Shown one piece after another: positions 24,519 to 36,860 of a stretch of DNA of 43,455 nucleotides. Source of the stretch: Symbiodinium natans (taxonomy: Eukaryota > Sar > Dinophyceae > Suessiales > Symbiodiniaceae); NCBI GenBank assembly GCA_905221605.1, contig CAJNDS010001779.1:1555576-1599030 (forward strand), written 5' to 3'. Positions within the stretch are counted from its first letter, which is position 1; the number at the start of each line of letters is the position of its first letter. The notes beneath the pieces were generated by a model. That model ran no database searches. It was not told the DNA's origin and was given only the letters and a program-made list of their open reading frames with translations. The position numbers were made by a program, and so were the translations under genes.

Positions 24519-25105
24519 TTAGGGTTTAGGGTTCCTGTAACCCCCAGAACCAATCCCATTTCAGGGCTTTCTTAAGAGGTTATAGGGCGCAATAGCCCAT
24601 CCTGACGCTTGCCGATGCCTGGTTTCAGCTTTCCCTCTCATATAGGAAGAAACTAATGTTCCCAATTGTTAGCTAAGTTTGCTACACTTTGTATGTTCAG
24701 AATTCTAGATGACTCTATCATATCCTGCTGAGAGTTCGTGTCATGTCAGGTGTATCCTAGGTATGAAGATCACCCCGCCCTGTGATCCTTGTCATGTCTT
24801 TATCATGTTTTTTGCAACTCCCATAACATGTTCCCAATAAGGACCTCTGTAATCCCCCGTAGTAGCCTAAACCCTAAACCCTAAACCCTAAACCCTAAAC
24901 CCTAATCTCTGTCGTTTTGCTTAGCAGCCCTGCTTCCGCGAGCCGAACTTCGAGATCTGACCATGTCGGAGAGGCTTTGGGATTTAGGCTTCACAGCATG
25001 CAAATCTTAGTAGCTGAGTGAGTACACTCTACACTTTTTGGGATACTAAAACCCCCTGTAGCGAGGAGGGGGGGAACCAATCATATTCGTGTTCAGGATC
25101 CGTCA

Positions 25106-25425
25106 CCCTAAACCCTAAACCCTAAACCCTAAACCCTAAACCCTAAACCCTAAACCCTAAACCCTAAACCCTAAACCCTAAACCCCTGAGTCAACCAACA
25201 TCTTCGCATTTGGGCTGCGCTCTCGGTGTGCTGAACGAGGCCCTGGGTACTCTGAGACAGGTAAGTTAGCGTTTAGGGAGTTTAGGGAGTTTGGGGAGTT
25301 TAGGGAGTTTAGGGAGTTTAGGGAGTTTAGCGAGCTTAGGGAGTTTAGGGAGTTTAGGGAGCTTAGGGAGTTTAGGGAGTTTAGGGAGTTCAGGGAGCTT
25401 AGGGAGTTTAGGGAGTTTAGGGTTC
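25106..25425. repeat. CCCTAAA array (25106-25186) and TTTAGGGAG nonamer array (25266-25425)
   Basis: The second block is a 9-bp variant (TTTAGGGAG, some TTCAGGGAG and CTTAGGGAG). A possible coding exon with a GTAAGT donor (25262) lies between them. Confidence 0.9.
25190..25261 (+). CDS. Possible exon before a consensus GTAAGT donor
   Basis: An open stretch read as SQPTSSHLGCALGVLNEALG then TLRQ, followed by CAG|GTAAGT. It is flanked by telomere-type arrays on both sides, as gene A exons are. No partner exons were identified with certainty. Confidence 0.35.
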
Positions 25426-26037
25426 CACCTCCCAAAAAGTGCACTGCATGGGCTACATGAAGCTTTCGGGCCCGCCTTTATAGTTGTCACCCCAAAAAGG
25501 GGACCCGAATTGAAGAGAAGTTTCCAAGGCATGAGCAGGTCGAACCCATCTCGTGCCTTTGGAGCCCTTAACCTCAAACCCCAAGCCCTAAACCAGGTGG
25601 CGGGATGCATGAGGCGGCGCTTCCGGTACTGGTCCGGAGCTGCCCTTTAAGCCAAACAGGGTTACTCTTGGGTCTTAGGCATTCACAAAGAGCAACACAA
25701 ATCTTGATGCTCAGCAGTGTCACCTTGGTTCCCGTCGGAGTCCGCGACTCTGACTCAGCTCTGCAGATCCAAAGCTGCCGCGGGTGCTGCGCGCACTGCA
25801 CTCTCCTTCTGTCGGTGGCATCCCTTGGCCACAAACAGGCCTTCCCCGCATCGACGTCGACGTCCTGCGTTTGAGAACATGGGAGCGCCTTGGCAGAAAC
25901 TTCGGGGTGTCCATGGGGGGCTTCTTTGGGCATTCTTACGAATGGTCCAGATGTTCCATTTGTTTTATATGTAAGAAAGGCCCCAACACCTCGCGGTTTT
26001 GGGGTTTACTGAGGACCCTTCTGTGTGTAAGCACACT

Positions 26038-26146
26038 GTGAACTCCAGAAAGTTGGAACATGGGTTTAGGATGACTTAGCGCTGGGTTTCCCGATAGCTT
26101 ACCTTCAAGAGTGTGAGGATATGTTCCAACTTTCTCGTGAGCTTAC
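26038..26146. mobile_element. Foldback element GTTGGAACAT family, copy 1
   Basis: Left arm CTCCAGAAAGTTGGAACAT (26043-26061) is inverted at 26121-26146 (ATGTTCCAACTTTCTCGTGAG, then CTTAC). A second copy lies at 26834-26946. Confidence 0.65.
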
Positions 26147-26458
26147 TATAACCCTAAGCCCCAAACTTGGCACTAAACCCCAAACCCCAAGCCCCTCAAA
26201 ACCCTCAACGAGGTGGCCAGTTGCAGTCTCAAAATGCCGGCGTTTAGGGGCTAACCCGAAACCCTGCTGTGTGTAACCTACGGTCTCTTTAGGAATGGCA
26301 GGGTTTATAAGGCTGTGGGCCCAGATTCTTGGAATTGTGTGGTAGGTTTAGGGGTTCTGTGGTTTAGGGTTTACGGTTAAGGCTTCGCTCACGCGCAAAG
26401 CCAAAGGTAGATTTTAACAGCATGCTTGCGGTCATGGAATGGATTCTACAGGGCTGGA

Positions 26459-26580
26459 GTGTTTAGGGTTTAGGGTTTTGGGTTTTGGGTTTTGGGTTTT
26501 GGGTTTGGGGTTTGGGGTTTGGGGTTTGGGGTTTAGGGTTTTGGGTTTTGGGTTTTGGGTTTTGGGTTTTGGGTTTTGGG
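26459..26580. repeat. TTTTGGG/TTTGGGG variant array
   Basis: Alternating blocks of TTTTGGG, TTTGGGG and TTTAGGG, about 17 units, then sparse units to 26725. Confidence 0.85.
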
Positions 26581-26833
26581 TGTTCTTCTTTTCTCGAGTG
26601 GTGAGGACCGGGGCTTTTATGGGGTTGGGGCTTCGGGGGTTTGAAGGGTTTTTTGGCTGTTGGCTTTGGGGTTCTGGGTTTAGGGTTTAGGGTTTCGGTT
26701 TAGGGTTTAGGGTTTGGGGTTTAGGGATTCCATCTCATGTGAGGCTCCATATATGCCCCCTGACACACTTAGCAGGGACCAAAAAAGCAATGGCTGGGTC
26801 CCACTGTGCTCTGCAACTTAAACACAAACCACA

Positions 26834-26946
26834 CGTAATCTCCAAGAAGTTGGAACATCCTCATCCCCATACCCCAACACGTACACTGAATGGAATCCCA
26901 GCTCTAATCATCCTTCAGGCCATGTTCCAATTTTCTGGAGCTTACC
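26834..26946. mobile_element. Foldback element GTTGGAACAT family, copy 2
   Basis: Arms GTAATCTCCAAGAAGTTGGA and TCCAATTTTCTGGAGCTTAC are inverted relative to each other and match copy 1. About 113 bp. Confidence 0.65.
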
Positions 26947-27000
26947 GTACACTTGATGAAGAGCCCCAAGCTCCAATATACAATCTACTGTATAGATAGC

Positions 27001-27679
27001 GTCCCAGCAGCGTGCCCCACAAGACAACCCCGGAAGAAGGGATACCCTGGTCTACTACGATTCTGAAACTAGAGTCGGGTTCTCCATACCCTACATACTA
27101 AGCCGGGTGGAGACCATGAATGCCCAAAACCACTAAACCCCTACATCCCTCAAACTAGCTTGCGCACCTAGATCCCCTAAAGCCCTATATCCCCCAAGCC
27201 AAAGAAAAGTCACCTAAACCCTAAGCCCTGAAGCTCATGAACAGGGACGGCAAAGAAAATCCAGATCTGGCAGCGTCCATGCGTGTTGCCCATCATGTTG
27301 GGACTTGGGATTTCGGGGCCTCGGGCTTAAGGTTCAGGATTTCGGGCCCAGAGCGCTTTGCGTCCAGATGCTTCGCTTCAGATCACGAGAACAGAACGAG
27401 AGGGCTTAGAGTTTGGGGTTGGGGTTTGGGTGTTTAGGCTTTGGGGTCTTGAGCTTATCCTATAAGCCCTAGAAGCATCTGCAAACCCTAACCGCCCCAA
27501 GCCGAGTAGGGTTTAGGTAGGGTCTAGGCGAAGAGTAGGATCCGAAGAGACAGAAGAGCGGGAGCCTCAGCAGTACGAGTTTAAACCCTCAACCCTAAAC
27601 CCTGAACCCTCCAATCCTGTGGCGGTTTTAAGGTGTATAGGGTTTTAGGAATTCAAGTTTAGGATGATAGGGTTTTAGT
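27001..27679. other. Unassigned stretch with sparse repeats
   Basis: Scattered CCCTAAA-like units. A short open stretch around 27240-27300 (GKENPDLAASMRVAHHVG) is exon-like but unanchored. Confidence 0.35.
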
Positions 27680-27830
27680 TTTTCTCTCCTGCTCTCTCCC
27701 TCTCATTCTCTCGCTCTCGCACTCTCGCGCTCTCTCTGTCTCTCTCCGTCTCTCTCTTTCTCATTGTCCCCCCATCAGTCTCGCTCGCCCTCATTGTTTC
27801 TCTCTTTCATTCTCTCTTTCTGTTTTTTTT
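27680..27830. repeat. CT-rich low-complexity tract
   Basis: Mostly TCTC with interspersed G, about 150 bp, then TTTCTCTCTT. Confidence 0.85.
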
Positions 27831-28136
27831 CTCCCCAAACAGTGCGCCAGCGCTGGGGGTTCTTACGTCCAGGGTAAAACGGGGTTAGATTGAGTTCCTC
27901 GCGCAGCGCCCCCGAAATGTGCGCGATAGGGGCGGGGGTTGGGGGGCCTTTATATGCTCCCCAAGGCCTCGGCGGATTGTTCGTTGAAGAATGTGCCGTA
28001 AAGATGCAGTCGGTGTGCGCCACTTGCTTGCTCGAGGGGGTCAGGTACCCTACGACAGGTAGAGAGAGCGCTTGGAGTTGTTTCGCTGTCTGCCCGGCCC
28101 CAAGAGCACTGCATGGCTTTTAATGGTAATGAGAAG

Positions 28137-28260
28137 AACATACCATTATGATTATAATTATTGTTGTTGTTCATTATTGTCATAATCATAATAATAATAA
28201 TTATTATTGTTATTATTATTATTACTATTTTCATTTATTTGCATCATCATTATTATTGTG
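28137..28260. repeat. ATT-type microsatellite
   Basis: Imperfect ATT/AAT repeats, partly inverted (TTATTATTATTATTACT and ATAATAATAATTATT). Confidence 0.85.
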
Positions 28261-29601
28261 TGAAGGTTTAAATGACATCAATGAATGACACGTTGAAAGA
28301 GGCTCATGCCGGTGGAGCACGAACTTGTAAATACCATTTTGAGGTGGATGTACGCGCAGACCTCACTTCCGGTTTTGGTCCGGAGCTCAGCCCAACTCAG
28401 TGACAGAGTGTTCTGTTAGTCTGAAGTGTGTGCCCGAAACCGCTCGCACCACGCAGGCAACCGACTGGAGCTTAGTACGAAGCATCGTGGAGGCAGCTTT
28501 GGCTTGGAAACCTTCACGAACAGTCTCAGACCTGTGCATTACTCACAACAACGCACGGCTCTGCAGCCACCGGACAGTGCTGTAGACAGTGGCCTTGTTG
28601 TTCGGCTTCAGATGAACCAGGTGGACTTCTGAACAGTGAGATTCTGGGCTCAAGGCTCCAAACCCACCCTAGATACCAGGTAGTGGTGGACGGCCCCCAC
28701 CCCCCACCCCCCACACCTGCCACCCCCCACCCCCCGTCCCCCATGCCATCCAAGACCCCCCCCTCCTCCCCACCACTGACCCGGGAGGGGAGCGGAACAC
28801 CACAGTTGCTCTCATCCCCCAGAAATGATTGCCAGGGAGCACCTGGTGTGCGTTCAGTGCATCCCAGCGGGATTCACTGACTCACTGACTGCAAAATAAC
28901 TGTCATTCTGGTAAGGGATCCCCACGGAAATGCTTGCAACACAGGGGCAAACATTCTGAGCGAGATGATGCAGACCCATCACTCTTCTGCTTTTGTGCGT
29001 GGAGCGCATGCCGATTTTTCGGGCTAACCTCTGCCCGTTCCCCTGAAAGGTGCGCTGGGAGAAACTGTACGAAGCAATGACGTCAGTCTGCTGCTAAAGG
29101 TGAAGATTTGTCGGGGGAACGTTAGAGGAACCCCCCCTCGCTGCCCAGAAGGTGATCGTCGGATGTGCTTCAGATCACTGAGACATTGGGGAGTTTCCAC
29201 AGCACATTCTTCCTTCTCAGCTTCTAACATCTGGAGGCCTATGACTGCCTCGTCCAAGTTGCGGCCCAAGGCATGTTGGTCCCTTTTCAGGAGACCAGCT
29301 GCAGTGGCCCAGAAATGTCCGAAAGACTATACGCAACTAGCTTCCCCAGGCTTTTCACGAGTGGATCTTTTTAGGCCAGCCCGCACCCAAAGCCCTCCCA
29401 ACCAGCGTGCCTCGGCAGGCAGGGGGCTTTCTCTGCTTCGGGTTTCAGTTCATCTCAGACTCCAAGACCTCCATTGTAAGGTGACCGCTCGTGGTTCTTC
29501 AACCAGCCGCAAACGACCTTGCACTCACTCCAGCGTCCGACAATAGAATGTGTCCCTGCTTGTGCGCGTCAGAGCGTTCTGTGCATTCTGTTCGACCGAA
29601 T

Positions 29602-31356
29602 CATCTTGCCTCTGACAGGTTACCTGTCTTGCTGCCTTCTCGCACAGAATGGGAGCAAAGGGTATCCCGCTCTGGGATCCCCTTTGGGTCTTTTTGGGGT
29701 GGGGTCGGGGGACGCTGACAGCGCAACACTGCAGATGTGAACATCGACCTCTCACAAGCAGGAGGGATCCGCCCAGGGTTCCTCAGTGAGGGCATTGAGA
29801 GCGACCCATTACAGACCCCAGCCGATGACGTGGTATAGGAGATAGACCATGCTCGCATTGTGTAGGAGGATTTCGAGATCACGATTTGCAGCGTAGTTGC
29901 GCCAGGCGCTTCTGCATGGTGCATGGTCTCCAAATTGCGAAGGTATAGGATAGATTGGTAAGGGTCTGAAAGTGTCTGTGTGACTGTCAACTGCGACGTC
30001 TACCCCTGTATTTTCACTCACAGCCACGTGAGAGTTTTTCCGCCAGCCCTTGGGAATTCTCAACAAAGGGCAGCTCAGGAAGCGCTGCAACGGCCTGTCG
30101 CCTGGTGTCTGCACCCCGCACGCCTCCAGTGCGAGACAGACGGCCTATAGACCCATGAAATTGGCCAGAAAACATTCTCTCATTACCAGTACTCCCTGCA
30201 AGTAGGCATGCGCGTGTTTTAGCCTTTGCCATGATGTTGCAGATAACCCTCAGAGGTATGAGAGCTGCCAGAGTCGCTATAGACTATAGAGGGTCGGCGT
30301 GGACCATGGGTTTGGGCAGCCGAGGGTCATTCGAATCCAGATATTATGACCTTAGCAGGACCTTTCGCTCCTCTTTCGAGTCCCATAGGTTCAAGACCAC
30401 CCATGTAGTCAGGATATCTCAGAATGATTCGAAGTGTCGAGGGTCCGCAAATGCAGGCCATCCGGTTCCACAGAACCAAATTTACACCTTACTCAAACCA
30501 TGCAGCTCTGCAGACAGCTCCCTAGACCACAACCTCCTGAACGTAAGCCCTACACCGCCGCCCAAAAACCGGTGATTGCGCCTGCCAGGGGTGTGTTCAG
30601 ACACATGTCATTGTCTTGCTGTGGATGGCACTGAGCCAGGGCACACGTGGAAACACTCAGGTGACATGCATCTTGTTCAGCACGGACGCGCTAGAAGGTC
30701 ATGTATTCTCTCGCGAAGATACCCCCGGCGGCATGGCGCAGGGCGTTTGCTGGGTCCCTCGGCCGTGTGTGCTCAGTTTGAGGCTTGGCAAGACGGAGTG
30801 TTGATTCGTAGCATGGCCCGGCGCACTTCACATTGTCTCACAGACTCCGCCCAACGCAGGCACTGCGTGGCCTGGGCAGCCTGTGGCACTGCGTGGCCTC
30901 TGGCGTGGCCTCTGGCGTGCGCAGTGCCAAACGACCGGCATGAGATGCTGCAAGCGGGGCAATTCAGTGGAATGTGTAGCATCCTCCCTCCCAGATAATG
31001 CCTAACGGGGGCCGGATACCCCTGGGTTCGCTAGGCATGCAAATGCCCAACGCCCCCCCCCCCGATTGCATAACAACACCCCAAACGCATGCCACCGTGC
31101 CGGACGTTCTTCGACTGGAGGTTTCATGTTCTGCTTCTCTGAAGTTTCGTTCCACAAGCCAGAGCACGTTTTCACATGCCCTCGATGCCGGTACTGGGAC
31201 CATGTGCTAAGGCGTGCCGCCCAGCATGGCAAAACCTGCGTGCCCTTCGTAGGATGCCTGAAAGCTAGGTACACTCAACTTAGAAGGGCTTGTAGACTTG
31301 TAGTGGACTCATTCGCAAATTTGTGTCACAGCAGGTTGGATGCACACAAGGAAAAA
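29602..31356. repeat. 1.75-kb direct duplication, unit 1
   Basis: Begins at ATCTTGCCTCTGAC and is followed immediately by unit 2 with the same start. Aligned landmarks such as GGGAGCAAAGGGTATCCCGC lie 1,753 bp apart near the start and about 1,795 bp apart near the end, so small indels separate the copies. The copies share an open frame near the 3' end with a C-x2-C-x12-H-x3-C pattern (31066-31368). Confidence 0.85.
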
Positions 31357-31368
31357 TCTTGCCTCTGA
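31066..31368 (+). CDS. Possible C2HC-finger exon, duplicated (low confidence)
   Basis: The frame contains EHVFTCPRCRYWDHVLRRAA then QHGKTC, i.e. C-x2-C-x12-H-x3-C. The second copy at 32861-33067 keeps all four ligands (CPRCWYWD, QHSKTC). Conservation of ligands between duplicates hints at coding, but two recent copies would share a chance frame anyway. No splice sites were resolved. Confidence 0.25.
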   Translation: MHNNTPNACHRAGRSSTGGFMFCFSEVSFHKPEHVFTCPRCRYWDHVLRRAAQHGKTCVPFVGCLKARYTQLRRACRLVVDSFANLCHSRLDAHKEKSCL

Positions 31369-33190
31369 CTGGATACCTGTCATGCTACCTTCTCGCAGAT
31401 CATGGGAGCAAAGGGTATCCCGCTCTGGAATCCCCTTTGGGTCTTTGTGGGGTGGGGTCGGGGGACGCTGACAGCGCAACACTGCAGATGTGAACATCGC
31501 CCTCTCACAATTGCAAGGGACCCGCCCAGGATTCCTGAATGAGACCCATTTCAGGCCCCAGCCGATGACCTGGTTTGGGACATAGACCATGCTTGCGTTG
31601 TGTGGGAAGGATTTCGGGGTCACAATCTGCAATGTAGTTGCAGAAAACGCTTCTGTGTGGTGCATGGCCTCCAAATTGCGAGATAGATTGGTAAGGGTCT
31701 GAAAGTGTCTGTGTGATGGTCAGCTGCGACATCTACCCCTGTATTTCGACTCACAGGCACGTGAGAATTTTTCCGCCAGCCCTTGGCATTTCTCAAAGAA
31801 GGGCAGCTCACGGAGCCACGCTGCCACGGAGCTGGAGGTGCTCAGATGCCATCTCTCGGTTCCTTTGGCTGCCCTGCGTTTCATCCTCCTTTGGACTTTC
31901 GCCTGGTGTCTGCAACCCGCAAGCCTCCAGCTCAACAGCGAGACAGACGGCCTATAGACCCATGAAATAAGCAAGGCTCTCATTACCCAGTACTCCGTGC
32001 CAGTAGGCATGCGCGCATTTTCGCTTTTGCTATGATGTTGCAGATAACCCTCAGAGGCATTAGAGTTAGAGTCGCTATAGAGGGTCGGCGTGGACCAAGC
32101 GCTTGGGCAGCCGAGGGTCATTCGAAGCCAGAATTTAGGACCTTTCGCTGCTCTTTCGGGTCTGATAGGTTCCAGACCATCCAGGTAGTCAGGATATCTC
32201 AGAATGATTCGACGCGTCGAGGGTCATCCGGTTCCACAGAACCATCTTCAATCCGTAGCTTTACCCAAACCATACGATGGAGCTCTGCAGACAGCACCCT
32301 GGACCACAACCTCCTGAACCTAAGCCCTACACCGTCGCTCAACAACCGGTGATTGCGCCTGTCAGGGGTGTGTTCCGACACATCTCATCGTCTTGCTGTG
32401 GATGACATTGAGCCACGGCACACGCGGAAACACTCAGGTAAAATGCATCTTGTTCAGCACGGACGCGCTCGAAGGTCATGCATAACCACGCGAAGGTGCC
32501 TCCGGCGGCATGATGCAGGGCGTGGGCTGGGCCCCTCGGCCGCGTGTGCCCAGTTTGAGGCTTGGCAAGACGGAGTGTTGATTCCATCTGGGCCATAGCA
32601 TGGCCAGGCGCACTTCACATGGTCTCACAGACTCCGCCCAACACAGGCACTGCGTGGCCTGGGCAGCCTGTGGCTCTGCGTGGTTTTGGCGTGGCCTCTG
32701 GCGTGGCCTCTGGCGTGCGCTGTGCCAGACGACCGGCGTGAGATGCTGCAAGCGGGGCAATTCAGTGGAATGTGTAGCATCATCCCTCCGAGATAATGCC
32801 TAACGGGGGCCGGATACCACTGGGTTCGCTAGGCATGCAAATGCCTAGCGCCCCCCCCGAGTGCATAACAACACCCCAAACGCAGCCCACCGTGCCGGAC
32901 GTTCTTCGACTGGAGGATTCATGTTCTGCTTCTCTGAAGTTTCGTCCCGCAAGCCAGAGCACGTTTTCACATGCCCTCGATGCTGGTACTGGGACCATGT
33001 GCTAAGGCGTGCCGCCCAGCATAGCAAAACCTGCGCGCCCTCCGTGGATCTTCATGGGATACCTTGAAAGCTAGGGCAGACTCAACTTAGAAAGGCTTGT
33101 GGACTTGTAGTGCCACACCGAAAGCACCTGCCCTTTCTATCTGACTCGTTCGCAAGTTTGTGTCACAGAAGGTTGGATGCACAGAAGAAA
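31357..33190. repeat. 1.75-kb direct duplication, unit 2
   Basis: Tandem partner of 29602-31356, ending near TTGTGTCACAGAAGGTTGG. It holds an extra insertion near 33100-33140. The cysteine/histidine frame (32861-33067) is retained with a few substitutions. Confidence 0.85.
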
Positions 33191-35323
33191 AGTGAAGGGT
33201 CACATGTGTGCTTGCGGCATCGCGAGTTGGGGCCTTGGGAGCCCTGGGAGGACGGGTTGAGAGGCCAGATTTGAAGGTTGACCGTGCAGGTTGCTGAAAC
33301 ATGTTCATGCAACAGGGTTTCCATCGCACTGATCTCCGCGAATCAAATCCATCCAACCGCAAAACGCCCGACACTTAGTAACAAGTCCCCACCCAAATAC
33401 ATTGGCAGGACTTCCGTTGCCCAGCCCACAGGGAAATGCAGGCACGCACAAGACTTCACATTCCTGACAGCGTGCCTCGAACCTGCGTGCACTTGGGGTT
33501 TGACATTCAGTATTATGCCTTTTGTTACATGGAGTGCCTTTTCAGAATGCCGCGTGCCAAGGTGGTGTTGTGCCTTAACACGCCTTCCTGAAAACAGAGG
33601 ACCCCAGGTCCGGCGTAGTGTTGGGCTGTTGGGCATTCCCGCGCCCAAGCATCCTGCCTTAGAAGACGGGTGCTTGTGCACGTTGGGCGAAGGAAAGGCC
33701 TGTCCCAGACAACCTTCAGGGCTTGTGTTCCACGCTTCATGCTGAGCCGGGTTGCATCCTGAAGTTTGAAGCGAGTTGCGCCGTGGCCCTTGACGCTAGC
33801 TTGGCGAGCAGCTCTGACCGATGAAAGGAAAGCTAAGCCGCTCAGCTGTGCTCCTGCCTCCAACTCTTCGCTCAGGTTCTGCAAAAGGGTTGCAGCCAGC
33901 AGCCCTAAAGTAGCAAGGCCTCAATGTTTCGCCGGACGCCTGATAAGAGCCAGTCGCTGAGCACCAATCTGCTGCAAGCGCCGTCCCCTACCTGGGACCT
34001 CAAGCCGTGTCTCCTCATAGATCGTCAGCCTCGAAGCAGTCACAGACGAAAGCTCAGGCGAAAACTCAAGCGCATGGATTCCGGGTGCGTGGCTGGGAGG
34101 CAGAAAGCTTTCACATGCGCTCGAGCTCAGCGCCCATTACCCTGGACCACAAAAGACCGAAGCAAAAATCTTGCAGTGTGCTGCTGCTATCTAGGTGCAG
34201 TTCTGCAACGAGCCTTTGCAAGTGCGACATCTTGTGATGCCCATCATGAAGCATCATTGCAAGAGTTAGCCGCGGTTCGTTTCCAAGAGTCGGCAGCTTG
34301 GGCTTTTTTGCATTTGCAATCTGTTAGCACAGAAGCCGCTGTCACACCTGCCAGCCCCCTGCCCGAGAGAAGTTGCAGCCCATTGCTTGAGCGCCTGCCG
34401 TCGCACCACTGGCCCTGTGTGGGACTCCGCCGATGTTTGTGCTTTAGCATTGTCGGATTAAATCGTAGGCCTTGGGTGTAACCGCCTAAAAGCACAAAAG
34501 GAGTAGAAGGTGGAGGTAACCACCGTCATGCGCCAGAGCGCCAGCCTACTTGGGCATTCTTGTGAAAGGTGGGCGTCCGGCCTGCGTCCTGTTTTTCGCG
34601 TTCTGCACATCAAAGTTTGCATGAGAGTAGACGTGCGATGTGAAATTTTCCAGGTGCCATTTGGAGTCAGGAACTGCGTTAATGGCGAAGTTGTATAGAG
34701 CACAGGCGCAGTTGTGTAGAGCACAGGCCAGAGGATTGCCATCACTCCGGTGGCTTGTGAGAAGTCGAGCGACAGTTGCAAGCACACTGCGGAACCTTGG
34801 CTTCATACTACTTCTCCCCATAGGCAGCAGCTGCGAGATGCGTAGTAGCTTCAGGCTTTCGAAGCCCTTTCAAGTTGCGAGGACCGCTCTGAGTACTAGG
34901 AAATGCTAGGAACAGATGCTGTAGAAGCCCTCCGTTCCCCTGGACCCTTCGGAGCAGCATGGTCACTCCACACCTTTGCCGCAAGCCAGCCCAAGCTGCG
35001 CCGTCTTAGATGCTGCGCAGATGCAAGCGGAGTGTTTTGCGGATGTATCCCGTCTGCCGCCCGACGGCTGCGTGCTCATGCTGTAGCAGCAAGCGTGGGC
35101 TATTCGACCCTACGACCCCCCCCCCCCCCCACCACAAAAAAAAATAAGTCGATTTTTAGGGTTGATTATGGGGGTGATAGGGCCTATAATGGCCCATGCT
35201 GTAGCAGAGCATCTGCGGATTCCGTGGCTCCCTGCTTACGCGTCCTGGGCCTGTTTTGCTGAAGCCAATGGGACGTTCAGGATGTCTACCGGCTGTAGAC
35301 TCATTTTGTGTTTGCACACTTGT
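33191..35323. other. Repeat-poor unassigned region
   Basis: No telomere-like tract. The longest plus-strand open frame (33924-34481, 185 codons) is rich in Arg, Ser and Ala and has no recognisable motif; it may be chance. A poly-C run followed by A-rich sequence lies at 35117-35143. Confidence 0.4.
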
Positions 35324-35501
35324 ACCCTAAACCCTAAACCCTAAACCCTAAATGTGCTCCCTGAGGATGTCTGTTCAGCAAGTTGAATCTGCCATCATCT
35401 GCCCATGTGGCCCGGCGGCAGGCATGCCTCGATGCCAGATTTGTCGGGTTTTCTTGGAGGTTCCTGGGTACTGAAAACCCCAACTAGAAGTCTACTTATC
35501 A

Positions 35502-35587
35502 CCTACTTAGAGGACTTCGGGGACTTAGGGGGCTTCTACAGTACGGTTGTAATTGGGGTTACTAAGTGCCCATGAACGTCCAAGTAG
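35502..35587. mobile_element. Foldback element CTACTTGGAGGTTC family, diverged copy
   Basis: CCTACTTAGAGGACTT at the left and CATGAACGTCCAAGTAGG at the right form imperfect inverted ends similar to the 40745 element. An outer ACCCCAA/TTGGGGT pair is also inverted. Confidence 0.45.
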
Positions 35588-35642
35588 GGTTTCAGGGCCC
35601 GGCTCTGCACCGTGCTCGGCATCATGCTGAGCATGCTCGGCG

Positions 35643-35753
35643 TTTTAGGGTTTAGGGTTTAGGGTTTAGGGTTTAGGGTTTAGGGTTTAGGGTTTAGGGT
35701 TTAGGGTTTAGGGTTTAGGGTTTAGGGTTTAGGGTTTAGGGTTTAGGGTTTAG
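35643..35753. repeat. TTTAGGG array
   Basis: About 16 near-perfect units; the first large tract after the repeat-free 28.7-35.3 kb region. Confidence 0.95.
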
Positions 35754-35755
35754 CC

Positions 35756-36448
35756 AGGTTCCCGATGCACCTCATGGGGGTTTTAACTTGCAACTTCAGG
35801 ACGAAGAAGCCTTGTTTCCTTGGCAGCTGCGTTCTCGAAGTCTCTCAAGGACTTGTAAGAGCTGCAAGAGAAGCTTAAGAGTAGAATCTCTACAAGGAGC
35901 GGTCCATTTGAAAGAGTCGGGAGGCGTTCAAGGGTTCACGCAGCGCCATGTTGCCGTCTCCGACTCCGACGCTTGTCAGAGGCATGTCCTGGTTTGTTTA
36001 TTCACGCCTCTCAGAGCTCTCAGTCAGCCATGCCGAACTCATCTATTCTGAGCGCAGGGCGCGCCCAGGGCGCCGCCCCGCCGAGATAAGAACAAGCAAC
36101 ATGCACCGATCAGCAGCCAGAAGGCGCATCGACAGCTTGGACGGTATTCCCTGCCTTCGGAACACATCGGAAAATCTTTAGAAAGGTCATTCAAGGGGGA
36201 AACCTAGCGTTGGGTAGTATAGAGGGGGTAGTGGGGAACGCATGAGGCCTGCTAAGCTGTGCATGGGGTGTCGTGTGGAGCAGTAGAAGTAGGGCTTCGG
36301 TTTAAGTTTAAGGGTCTTCAAGCTTTTTGCTGTTTCCTCGGGGGGGAGTGGGCGGTTTAGGGTACTTCGAGCCGCCTCTGGGCTGCAGCTGTCTCACGCC
36401 TCCCTCAAAACTCCTCCTTACCCCTTTCCTAACGCATTATGCCATGCC
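35756..36448. other. Region upstream of gene B
   Basis: Open frames at 35788-36051 and 35948-36181 without recognisable domains. It could hold the gene B 5' end or an exon of a neighbour; no splice partner was found. Confidence 0.35.
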
Positions 36449-36504
36449 ATGGAGCTCCGTCAGCCCATCGCTGTGGTTGTGACGGCGGCCCTGAGCTGCC
36501 TACT
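36449..36504 (+). CDS. Gene B exon 1
   Basis: Encodes MELRQPIAVVVTAALSCLL, the start of membrane helix 1. The donor is GACTCT at 36505 and the acceptor CCGAG|GACTGG at 36860, so GACT is duplicated; the splice reads SCLLTGGLAFGF. The 356-bp intron belongs to the GGTAGCCCAG introner family. Confidence 0.75.
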
Positions 36505-36860
36505 GACTCTTAGTGGCCCTTTCGGTGCCCCTTTTCACTTTAGTTTGTTTTTGGTTCAAGGTTCCCGTGTAAAGTAGCTAACCCAAAGAAGGGTGCCCGT
36601 TTTGTCATATGGGTTTGTATGGGTTTTGGGGGTTCAGGTTTAAGAAGGGCACACAGGTTGCACACCCGCGAAACATACCCCGAAATATACCCCGTAACAT
36701 ACCCCCAAAATTGCAGGGTGCCGCGAAACATACCCGAAACATATCTGAAACATACCCCGAAATATACCTGCGAAACATACCCCGAAATCCCAACACCTGT
36801 CGCTCGCCCCCCCCCCCCCCCCATTATCGAACAAACCCATATGGTTACTGGGCTACCGAG
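36505..36860. mobile_element. Introner-family intron 1 of gene B
   Basis: Left end CTTAGTGGCCC, then TTGGTTCAAGGTTCCC; right end ATATGGTTACTGGGCTACC immediately before GAG|GACTGG. It contains an internal inverted pair, CATATGGGTTTGT (36607) and ACAAACCCATATG (36830), around a run of GAAACATACCCC-type repeats and a poly-C run. Confidence 0.6.

Noticed and set aside
25178-25610. Frames with Leu-Asn-Ser or Lys-Leu-Pro repeats
   Set aside because: Translations of the TTTAGGGAG array; they give opposing repetitive peptides on both strands.
28651-28665. Spliced-leader remnant GGGCTCAAGG
   Set aside because: Only eight bases match and no transcript context supports it.
33924-34481. 185-codon plus-strand frame as a gene
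   Set aside because: No motif, no splice partner, and composition like random GC-rich sequence; kept only as an unassigned region.
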